Shown: positions 54,902-64,000 of the stretch, piece by piece | Position numbering within the stretch: position 1 is the stretch's first letter | Layout: every line of letters begins with the position of its first letter | From: Tricholoma matsutake | Lineage: Eukaryota; Basidiomycota; Agaricomycetes; Agaricales; Tricholomataceae | Length of the DNA stretch: 64,000 nt | Reading direction: 5' to 3' | Assembly (NCBI GenBank): GCA_026075535.2 | Contig: AP026549.1 | Location: 1,240,001 to 1,304,000, forward strand | Position numbers and translations under genes: made by a program | Notes under the pieces: model-generated | Seen by the model: only the letters and a program-made list of their open reading frames with translations | Database searches by the model: none | Told to the model about the DNA's origin: nothing

Positions 54902-56159
54902 CTACAAACCTCTTTCTGCATCTGTATCTAGCTTGTCCTCAATCTCCATCTCATCCTCATTGTCGTCCTTGTCCTTTGTCTTCTTCGCCACCTTCCTCCG
55001 TTTTTTCTCCACGCCACTACCTTCCACCTTCCCGGAATCCTCCTTCATTTTTCCAGCCTCCCTTCGCTTCCTCTGTGCACGAGTTTCCAAGTGTTTACTC
55101 CCACTCCCATCCACTCCATCACCTCCACTAGTGCCGCCACCACCACCACCGCTGCCTCTACCGCCACTATCTCCACCGCCGCCGCTACCACCACCACCGC
55201 CATTACCTCTACCAACGCCACCACCACCATCTATCTCATTGCTACCGCTATCTCCGTGACCGCTACGTTCGCCCCCTCTTGCGCCGCCAGACTTATTAAA
55301 CTTGATAATTTGCATAGCGAATCGAGCGAACAGAAGCTGGTGTGATACATGATCATTGGTGAATAGTGTGTTGTGGTAGTAGTTGGCCGCATTGTCAACA
55401 TTCTGCAGGAAATGGACCCGTAGTTCCCCGCACTTAGGAACGATAGCGAACGTTCCATGGTCGAACTGTGCCGAGTGTAGATCGTACCTCATCGCTATAA
55501 GATTGCTCGGATCCAGATGCATGGGCTCATTGCCCCTCATGTACGGGTCCATCTCGTTGATGTACAGCTGACGCAGCACAGTTCAACGTAAATGACAAGT
55601 GATATAATAATAAGCATACCCAATCTCTCTCTGCAATTGGCACTATGTGCGACATCGATAAAGAGTCGCTGCACCCCGAAATGGCACATACGCCGTCTCG
55701 CTCCCTGATGACTAAACTCGCGCCATCGGTCTGAAGCTCCACCCTAACACCTGAGTCCAATATCCCTGATCCCCAGACCTCCGCATATGATTCGTGAGGG
55801 AAAGGCCATTCTGAGAATAGTCGGCAGATCTCGTATTGGGGCTTTGAAGGGATGAAATAATAGTACTTCCTCTCAAGCAGCAGAGAATCTCGACCGCCCG
55901 CATGTTGAGATCCATGGTCTGCGAGATCTCGGGATGTTGATAAGTAGCCACGTGCATTGTAAGCAAGAACTTCACAAGCGAGGAGTGCTGTGCCATGGTG
56001 TAACCCAAAGACATTGGGCGAAGAAACGTCGTTTGCGGGTAGGCGTAACAGGAGTTCGTTAGTGCCAGGATGCCAGAATGATACCATGATGGCACGTTCA
56101 GGAAACTGGGACGTAGGTCTCAATGGGAGTAAAGGTCGTTCATAACGGAGAGGTAGCAT
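54902..56159 (-). CDS. HNH endonuclease domain protein
   Basis: Two exons, 56159-55620 and 55567-54902, joined in phase 0 across a 52-nt intron (gtatgc..cgtcag), give 401 residues. The first exon has a conserved N-terminal region (MVSFWHPGTNELLLRLP, RKYYYFIPSKPQYEICRLFS) and the HNH start CAISGCSDSLSMSHIVPIAERDW; the second supplies LDPSNLIAMRYDLHSAQFDHGTFAIVPK, completing the His-Asn-His type fold seen in the fungal HNH family. The tail is a GGGG/S-rich linker (about residues 285-340) and a Lys/Glu-rich segment with KKRRKVAKK, a likely nuclear localisation signal. No nonsense codons. Role in the host is unknown; such genes are numerous in Agaricomycetes. Confidence 0.8.
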
Positions 56160-57123
56160 TGTGCTGATCTGAGTTCAGCCGAAGATCAACCTAGATCATG
56201 ATGAACAAGTCCGACGGTCAGACAACCAAATAAAGTCACGTGTACCGATAATGACTCATGATCTATATTTCTAGCTTTGGCTTTGCGGCTTGCCATCGGT
56301 CAAGGTGTTTTGTCTTCCCAAACATTACAGATCCATAAGTTACTAGTATCTCCATTTCACCCTCCCTTAGCGCTCAAAAGTGCGTTCATGTCAAGTTCAT
56401 GTATGTGATTTCCAAGCAAGAACACAGTAAAATTTACTTTGAAACAGATCCTAGCTCAGTCGGCTGAAGTTGCTTGTTTAGCTTGTCCAACGGGACCGCC
56501 AATTGCAACTGTGACCAAGTAGATAGTACTAATGACAAGCATCGGCCATCCCAGAATTCGTCTCCTTCCACGTGTCGCATATATATTCGCCGCCGCATTC
56601 TGCGAATATGGATAACTGGAGTAAATAGGTGGCATGGCATAATGAGCGACCTCTTATGGTGAAACTATAGGTCGAACCCTACTGGCGAACATTGGAAGCA
56701 ACTTTCTTTCCGACATCGTCGAACTTTACGTACTCACACAAGCCGCCATTTCTCTCATAAAGTGGAAAACCCTCCACCCGACACGCATAACGTGTAGACC
56801 TTGACTAGTTGATGCATTTGGGACGTCCGTGGAGCTTCGGACGGGGGGCGATCATCGAAGCTGCGCATTTGGATGAGGGTGACTACGTCCAAACCCTCGT
56901 TACGTCCTACGAACGTAAGTGTTATGATTCAAAATCCAGGACCAACCTACTTAATTGCTTATACCCATTCTACGAACGTAGGCTGAGCGTCCACCGTGAC
57001 CGAGTCATACAACGCGAGTTGAAGGTATAAAAGCTCACTCCCAACTTACATACAGGCATCACATTTCAGTCTTCAAAGTTTGACTACTCACCGACAACCA
57101 CCCATCTAGCCCGTCGTTTCATC
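56160..57123. other. Intergenic region upstream of HNH and GST genes
   Basis: Divergent intergenic space between the HNH gene (minus) and GST gene (plus). A short frame at 56809-57030 has no recognised domain. TATA-like GGTATAAAAGCTCAC lies at 57024-57038, about 85 bases before the GST start codon, and is a plausible core promoter element. Confidence 0.5.
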
Positions 57124-58052
57124 ATGGTCCTCAAAATCTACGGATCTGCCACCGCGGCCTGCACACGCCGCGTCGGGATCGTATTGCACGAGAAGCACAT
57201 CCCATTCGAGGTGATTGAGGTTGATATTCTGAAAGACGAGAACAAATCACCCGAGTACATGCAAAAACAGCCTTTCGGTCAAATCCCTTACATCGTATGT
57301 TGTTGAGACCCTCAGACCGTGCAGCGTTGACTGACAGATCACAATGTAGGATGACGACGGCTTCGTCCTGTACGAAAGCCGTGCAATATGCCGATATCTC
57401 GCTATGAAATACGCCAACCAGAGCACACCTCTTAATCCCTACCAATCTCGAGCAGAACGCATTGTTCGAGCAGGCTGCTTCCGTCGAGCTCACCAATTTC
57501 GATCCCTATGCAGGCAAAGCTATCTCCGAGGCCGTATTCAAGCCGTAAGTTTCAAGGCAGCCCCTTATTTTCAGTGTTTTTTTTGTTGACCACGAATGAG
57601 ATATGTAGACTTCTCGGCTTAACGCCAGATGAGGCGGTGTTCGAAGAACTGATCAAGCAGCTAGACGGAAAGTTACATGGATATGAGGCCATTCTTAGCA
57701 AGCGGAAGTACCTTGGGGGCGACGTGCGTCTTCTTTCTCAGGCACGACACTGATACTGATTTAGCATTAGGACATCACCCTGGCCGATTTGTTCCATCTC
57801 CCCTACGGTTCCATGCTGAAGACGGCAGGGAGTGAGATTATGTCTGACAAGTCCCGACCTAATGTAGCGAGGTGAGATTGTGTTTTTCCTTCAGATGACT
57901 TTGAGGGCTGGCTGACACCTGTGCGCGTAAGGTGGTGGAGGGATATTACCAACAGGCCCTCGTGGCTTGCGGCTAAGGACGGTCTGATCGCACCCAACAC
58001 CCAATTCCAGCTGCCTGCATGGACCTTTTACAATATTACAATGTACGATTGA
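57124..58052 (+). pseudogene. Glutathione S-transferase, phi-like, with one-base frameshift
   Basis: Five exons (57124-57294, 57350-57544, 57609-57723, 57771-57871, 57932-58052) with clean GT-AG introns of 47-64 nt. Start MVLKIYGSATAACTRRVGIV, the thioredoxin-fold N-terminal domain with KQPFGQIPYI and YESRAICRYLA (glutathione site), then the helical domain: LFEQAASVELTNFDPYAGKA, LLGLTPDEAVFEELIKQLDG, YLGGD/DITLADLFHLPYG and NVARWWRDI. The length (about 220 residues) fits the fungal GTT/GSTF group. Between STPL and IPTN around 57431-57435 (CTTAA) one extra base shifts the frame; without it every exon phase agrees. It would conjugate glutathione to electrophiles in the cytosol. A sequencing error would make it intact. 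Confidence 0.85.
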
Positions 58053-58341
58053 TAATAACTATGTTTTTCCTGGTTGCGTTACTGGAGAGCCCCTCTTGTT
58101 ATATTAGAGGGCTGCGCACCGTGCCGTACACTCGGTGCCGTAACCGCCAGGACCTTGAGCCTTTTGTGATGTATTGACCGTCAAAAGACGGCCATCATCA
58201 AGAGGTTCCAGATCTGGTGATTATGGACATCGTTCCCACGTTTGAGGGGGGGGTCACACCAAATTGGGAATTCGGCAAGGACGGCAAGGCAAGGATGGCA
58301 TCAGGCTGTGATCAATTTGACCTAATCACTCCCTCCTCTCC

Positions 58342-59106
58342 GTGTCGACGGGTCTGCAGAAACGACGCGTCCTCGAACTTATATCTTTCTCATCATGGCA
58401 GCTTGATGCTGTAAATAGTGTTCCACCATGTCTTTCTTCTTTGGCTGTTCATGATTGGACTGTAACATTTACACTCAACAAAGATAATCTACCACTCGAG
58501 AAAGGCGACTTCTGCACTGGTACTCGTCAAGTCCTCTGTACGCGATGCTGTGAATACATCGAGCACAAGCGCGAACCTCTCTCAACAAATGCCCTCCATC
58601 AACATCAGAAGAGTAAGAAGTGTCGACTGGAATTTGTTAGTGCGTAATAATATCTTCACTCTTTGGCTTGACACTCATCTTTTTTTCGCAACGTAGATCT
58701 CATTCTTGCGCAAATCAACACCTCTAGCAGTGATATACCTCAAGATTCTGTCCCTCTGCCATTGCCTTCATGTCGAGGTGCAACCGTCGAATGGGAGCGT
58801 GGGTCACCATACCAGACAGATCCCTTCCCCGTTCATGACCCCATCTCTCACTTCAAACCAGGTTATGCTCTCCTTTCCATTGATGCTCAAGTCTCGTCTA
58901 TCCATATACGCTCTCATAATTGCATGGGAACTTCCTCTTCCACAACTGACCCATGCTTATCATGCCAGAACGCCAGCTTGCATGTCCAGACAGTGCAGGA
59001 TCATGCTCGTAAACTACCCACAAGGATCAACCGCTCGGCCATGAGCCATGAGCAACTTAAGCAGAAACTCGAACGCGTTGAAAAGAGTCTGAGGAAAGAG
59101 TGGTGA
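58342..59106 (+). CDS. C2HC zinc-finger-like protein, repeated family, function unknown
   Basis: Two exons, 58342-58639 and 58697-59106, with a phase-1 intron (gtgcgt..cgtag). The N-terminal part has VTFTLNKDNLPLEKGDFCTG followed by LCTRCCEYIEHKREPLSTNA and LHQHQKSKKC, a C-x2-C-x18-H-type finger. The second exon has WERGSPYQTDPFPVHDPISH with FKPGYALLSID, CLSCQNASLHVQTVQDHARK and a C-terminal coiled coil (LKQKLERVEKSLRKEW). No ATG precedes the first block in frame, so the true start may be in an upstream exon. From memory similar proteins are repeated in Agaricomycetes and may be transposon-linked. Confidence 0.5.
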
Positions 59107-61971
59107 TTCTCCCCGGAGAACTCGCCAAAGTGTTCCTATCTACACAGCGCCCCCACCATTCACTTTATTGTATCAAACACCCCCCTTACCGCTCATTACC
59201 TCTCGTTTTAATGATGTATTTTGTTGACCTTCCTATTTTTCAAGTACATATACATTCAAAATCTCTACAAATAGCAATATCAGATTTTCAACATCACAGC
59301 CGTCAATGGCAAATTGCTCTGCCCATTGACAAATGCTTACTCGCACCCATTCCAGCAACAAAACTACCAAAAATTGTCATAAGTGCGTCGTCTCATTGAT
59401 CAGGCCGAGTTGCCGTATTGATCGCTTTGCTGTCTGCCGATGACCTGCCGTGCCTCGGTAACCTCCGCATGCTGCCAGACCCCACGTCCGTGATCGACCG
59501 ATCTGACACCTCTTGGCCATCATGGCCGTGCATGCGATACGGCGCTTTTCAACCCAACAATGAGCACTGAGTCCCCAAAATAGAAATATTGAAAAACTTG
59601 ATCACACTGACCACGAGACTGCCGAGACAACGACGACGTCGACAACAGCGAACTTGTTAGTAAGTTGTTTTCCATTTAGTACTACTGTTTATTTTTACAA
59701 ACATAAGGCCCAATGGTGAGTGAGTGCACCCCTGGACATACACAGCGGTGCCTACAACGAGTCACACGCGTCTTAAGCGGTCGAGCGGGTTACTCAAAGC
59801 ATGATCAGTTTCCCTTACATTAGGGTTCTCTTACTTATTCACTTATTCATGTTTTCCCGCCAAATCGGCAATAATTGACAAATAAGTGCTACTTTGAAAC
59901 CCCCCTCCCCGTGAAACGGTGAAATGACGATAATTGGCGAATAAGTGAGTTATTTCAGGCCCCGCAAAGCATTGGGCAACACCTACTTAGTCTGAATTGG
60001 ACTTTGACTGATTTTTCAAGTCATTCCTCATGCCAACTAGTGCAGAACATCTGGGTTTTGGAAATTGCCATGGGTGTCACTGCCACGGTGGAGATCGTGC
60101 TGCTGAGTATATATCCGTGCTTTGAACTCGTAATCTCCCGGGCCAGAAAAGAAAAGGTTCTTGTCTGGAACTCATGCGGTGGGCAAAAAACTGGACGGTA
60201 GGAAGGATGAATCTCCCTGCGGCTGTACAAAATGCCACATTTTGTCACGATATGTACAATGAAGTGATCGATCTCTGGCACTTACTTGCCCGTGGATGGA
60301 CATCATATGTTTCATTACTGGGAGCATCGAGAACGTCAACAACTGCTAGTGCGGCCGTGGTGGTAACAGCCATCCAGCACAAGACCATGGTTTTGAAAAG
60401 CAACATGACTTGACAGACTTAACCTAGCCACAAACATCGTCGGGGTTCAACGTTCAGCACTGGAGATCACTATCGAGTGGCAGCACACATACTATTGGTA
60501 TTTCAGAACCTACGGGAGGTTGATAGCCGCAAGACTCAGACTCTGCGAAGCCGTGGATGTGGAAACGATCCTAGGCGACTGGGGATCCTTTTTGACCATC
60601 ATTATAAATGGTTTACAATTTCCGCATACCATATTCGATTCTGCGAGCTAACGCAAGGGGGGTAGCACTGGCAGGACGGGAGTTTTTTCACCCAACCCTA
60701 TGTTTAGATCACGTACATGGTAACATCAACCATGTGAATGGGGTTGAATACATGGATACCCTCGGGATTGGAAGAAAGACCAATGCTAGAATGGGTTGTA
60801 CATCGATACCAGCTCATCTGATGGCGCGGCTAGAAGACGCGGACCAAAACACCCCATTGTCCTGGTTCCGGCTATCGCAATGTTGGCATTGGCATGACTA
60901 TGATTCACGGGCCACACGCACTATGATCTAACGGAGAAGGTGTTGATTCCCGCAAGGAATCAAGGAATCGTGAGCTCCGTAGGGTCCATTGAGCCCTATT
61001 AAAGCATAATAAGAGAGCACGTCGTATCCCTGATGATGTAACTGGACCTGCAATCAAAGATCGGCGGTGGTCACTATTTCTTGAGGACTCGTACAACCCT
61101 ATGTGCGGCGCAGACTCAGACGACGTTGTTCGACGTTCATCAACATCGCCAAGCTATGATCTGATCGCCACCATGCATGCTCCGAGTCAATACTATCTTC
61201 TATCATGATGAAACAAACGCTGTGTTATATTTGCAGATGTGGACAGCATAAATCGGAGTCGGGGTTGAGGTAAAAGGAGCGTAAAGCAACATAGATACAT
61301 CTCTCCGTATTCTGCAGTACCTGACTTATCGTGTTGCCGCCCAGCTTGGGTCCGAGTCCTTTGAATCGAAACACGCTAACCCGCCGCCACCTGCGTGAGC
61401 TTCAGACTAACGGAGGTTCGTTGACGTCGAACTGAGTGATAGGAGAAAAACGTGAATGATGTCATGTTCGTTCCGAGTTCTCAGTATTAGGAAGCGGCCG
61501 GACTGGGCGGTTGAAAGCATTGTATTTTTGTATTTCTTGAGTACCTGACCGAAGAACGTCTTGGGGGTGTGGAACTGTCAGTGCTTTATGAAATCCAGGC
61601 TGTAGAACGGCGGAGTCGGCCTGTACCACATCAAGGGAAGAAAAATAAAAATCGTCGAGGGCTATAACTTGCAGGTTGACGACGCGTTTGCAATCGATAG
61701 GCCAGTGCGTTTGCAATCGAATAATCTCTGAATCTTCGTGGTGAGAAATATGTTGAAGCGACGGCAGGATGAGAAATCGTCCGATTACGGGTTTTCTGAG
61801 AAATACGGGCCTGAGAATTTCTTCGTTAGCACGCCGTGAAGGATCAGTAAAAAGCCAAATCATGGTACAGGCTGCGAATGCGAGGTTGATGGAGAGGACG
61901 CCGTTTCGATCGATGATGGGGTAGATGAGGATGAGAGTGAGGATAGGGTTGGGGTTAACACCGACGTCCCA
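59107..61971. other. Gene-poor stretch
   Basis: Several frames of 60-133 residues on both strands (for example 60608-60931 plus and 61462-61863 minus) without domains I recognise; GC content is like the flanking genes, so decayed or lineage-specific genes may be present. At 59821-59960 ACTTATTCACTTATTC and GAATAAGTGAGTTATTT form a small inverted repeat that may be a MITE remnant. Confidence 0.35.
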
Positions 61972-62196
61972 ATGCTATACACAGCATTTTTTCGATTCCT
62001 TTCCTGCTGTAAAGCGTTGGAGGAACTTGCCATCCACGGCTTCGGAATGACTTCGGACCAATTGTTTCAATTCCCCCTCGTCGCCCCGTCTCTGAAACGT
62101 CTCGATACCACGGTTAACCAGGACGTAGCAACGGCAGACTTCGAGACAGTGCTACATCAGCTCTATCTCATATTCCCAGTGGAACTTGGGGGCTGA
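61972..62196 (+). pseudogene. F-box/LRR-like fragment
   Basis: A 74-residue frame with leucine-rich periodicity (FLSCCKALEELAIHGFGMTS, LFQFPLVAPSLKRLDTTV) as in the C-terminal repeats of fungal F-box proteins. No F-box is seen upstream. Probably a remnant; weak call. Confidence 0.3.
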
Positions 62197-62334
62197 TTAT
62201 CGCAAGCGGCAAATATACCATATTTGTGACGTGACTCTCGCGCAATGTCAAAAGCGGGTTGCAATTCTATCAAAATCCCGGACCCACAAAGTACGTGTTT
62301 TCTCGAAATCCACCCATCGGTTTGAATGCATCTG

Positions 62335-63725
62335 TCAAGAAGAATATTCCTCGTCCGTTCCATGATCCTCTGATCGTTCAGGGCTTACATCATCTACAAC
62401 GATCAATAAATACTAGAATAGAGATGAAAACATTGTAACGTACCTGCAATTTCTGCAATAGTTCCAGGCGTTTGCTCTAGTGCATACCAAGCCCCCCCCC
62501 TAATTCCTTCTTCTACCTCATACCCAAGTAGCCTGCTCCCAAAAACAAACTTCGAAAGATGGTCAACAATCCCAGATGTAGCTATTCCATTGGAAACAGC
62601 AATGTACAACGTCGTCCAGATATGTGAGTTGACCGTAATGTGCGTAAGTTTTCCTTTAGATGCACGTGTGATTGCATCGAGGTACGCTCTACGGTAAGTC
62701 GCGAGTTCAGCAGGCGAGTCGTAGCGTGCGTTATCTTCCGGAGAGGCATCTTTGGACCAGCCGTAGAACAGCGGGTCCCAATCTACTGTGAGCCACATAG
62801 GATACGCTACTGCAGCACCCTGGCGGGGACGAATGTCCACGTTATCCCAGTCGATGATTCCGGTGATGGTACCATCGTCATCGACAAGCACATTCTGAGA
62901 GTCGAAGTCTGGGTGAGACAAAACGAAGGGAGGTCCATCTAGTGTGCGGTCGGTGAGAGCAGAATAGAATAGTTGAAGTACTGCTAGCATGGGCGAGTCG
63001 GAGGTGTGTCGTCTGATGGACAAGAGGAAGGACAGGAATGAATGAGCGGTGTCAAAGGGACCAGCAGGAACCGGGGTGTCCAGATCTTTATAACCTTGGA
63101 CCTCTCCCAGCAAAGCCGACCCGTCAGGGAATGGTACAACACGATGCATTCCAGAGGTTCCATCCCAGTCAAGACGACCAATCCGATCAAACTCGAGTGC
63201 GGCAAGCTCTGTCATCCACCCTGCGATCTGCTCGAATATTCTTTCCCGCTTGAGGCCTGTAATCCAATTTTTGTCGTTCCAAAGCTTTGAGAGATTTGTT
63301 CCCGGCATTAAGTCCATAATGACAAACGGGCGTGAGAGAATGTTGTGGGAATCGAGGGACCAGTAGTGAATACGGGGTATTGGCATGGAAGTCTTGGATA
63401 ATATGAAGCGCTGGGTGACGATGTCGAGGTAGAAGGAGCGTGAACGGGAGGGCTTAAAGACGTCGCCTGTGGCAGGCACGCGGATAGCCCATTTAATTCC
63501 ATCAGAAAAGGAAAGCTCGTACACGATATTAAAGGATCCCATCCTTGGCGGATTGGAAACTACGCATGAGGTTTCTGGAAGAAGGTCGTTGTAGAGCTTT
63601 CGACGAGTTGTAAGTGCTAGCTCTCGAAGATGCAGGAGGTTGATGGAGGCGATGATGATGGAGAATTCCTCGTCTCCTTCCTCGCCCGACGCTTCATTAA
63701 GGGTGTGCGGCAATTGGTTAATCAT
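62335..63725 (-). CDS. APH-family (aminoglycoside phosphotransferase-like) kinase
   Basis: One long exon 63725-62444 and a short last exon 62393-62335 joined by a 50-nt intron (gtacgt..ttgtag) give 446 residues; reading through the intron instead gives 440. N-lobe: MGSFNIVYELSFSDGIKWAI with RVP, then RFILSKTSMPIPRIHYW, the hinge FVIMDLMPGTNLSKLW, and the catalytic loop LSHPDFDSQNVLVDDDGTI (H-x-D...N), followed by GIIDWDNV with the metal-binding Asp. These are the hallmarks of the APH/ChoK fold. The C-terminal part is helical, and the spliced tail is acidic (SPERSEDHGTDEEYSS). Large APH families in Agaricomycetes have unknown small-molecule substrates. No stops; the gene looks functional. The start codon is the first in-frame ATG. 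Confidence 0.88.
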
Positions 63726-63978
63726 TAGGTCTGGGGTCGAGGATCAGATCTTCAGACGTCAAAGGACGATGTGTTATGATAAGTAATGTATCAAACCTTC
63801 ATTGTCACTTCCAATCGGGGCATTGTCAACTACTGGGTTCAGAATCGGGTGGTAGCCATCGCAGCGATCGAGAAGGGAATCCTGACGAGGGGAGCGTGGA
63901 GATCCGTACTTTGCACGTGACATCACATTCGCTCAAGGTGAATGACTAGAACTCAGGTTGCTTTTTGGAGTGGCGCAG

Positions 63979-63989
63979 TGTCTATAAAA
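63979..63989 (+). promoter_or_regulatory. TATA box at the right edge
   Basis: TCTATAAAAGC on the plus strand, divergent from the APH-like gene, suggests the core promoter of a gene that begins beyond the window. Confidence 0.4.
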
Positions 63990-64000
63990 GCTACTTCTTA

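Noticed and set aside
58217..58414. 65-residue plus-strand frame after the GST gene
   Set aside because: Overlaps the better-supported C2HC protein frame and shows no domain.
61462..61863. 133-residue minus-strand frame as a gene
   Set aside because: No recognisable domain or intron pattern; kept only as a note within the gene-poor stretch.

Overview
The window looks like a transposon-rich part of an Agaricomycete (mushroom-forming basidiomycete) genome. Evidence: ~50-nt GT-AG introns in nearly every real gene, chromodomain Ty3/gypsy and Ty1/copia elements, a KDZ-type DNA transposon with cysteine-cluster domains, a Crypton-like tyrosine recombinase, a DUF2235 gene and a phi-like fungal GST. 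Family content resembles ectomycorrhizal or boletoid genomes, but I cannot fix the genus from sequence alone.

Layout. 1-5.1 kb: two broken copia elements on the minus strand around a TE-associated gene with GY repeats. 5.1-6.4 kb: a transposon-protein remnant and a degenerate minisatellite. 6.7-11.1 kb: a DUF2235 hydrolase pseudogene split by a 2.47-kb non-autonomous TIR element with a 7-bp target duplication and tRNA-like sequences in both ends; a second partial copy lies at 11.4-12.0 kb. 12.0-14.4 kb: a plus-strand copia cut by a gypsy LTR. 15.4-16.6 kb: a 160-bp tandem array with a MITE inside it. 18.4-24.0 kb: an XPG/Rad2-like nuclease, a Crypton-like recombinase and a SAP-like gene, all decayed or uncertain. 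24.6-30.8 kb: a gypsy chromovirus with both LTRs. 30.8-52.5 kb: a nest of gypsy elements. 52.5-64 kb: mostly single-copy-looking genes (HNH nuclease, GST, C2HC protein, APH-like kinase) with little decay.

The centre of interest is a 13.4-kb KDZ-type element at 36,383-49,814. It has long terminal inverted repeats and a 7-bp duplication (CTAAGCT), and it sits inside a gypsy integrase whose reading frame is restored when the element is removed. It holds a decayed KDZ transposase, a three-exon gene with an exact Zn2Cys6 motif plus a coiled coil, and a divergent intact-looking 170-residue gene with clean introns. A truncated gypsy element has inserted into it.

Almost every premature stop in the transposons and old genes is TGA at a position that reads as an arginine codon CGA. 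This suggests targeted C-to-T change at CpG (RIP-like mutation or deamination of methylated cytosine). The signature is absent from the HNH, GST and APH genes at the right, so the window spans a boundary between mutated repeat DNA and ordinary genes.
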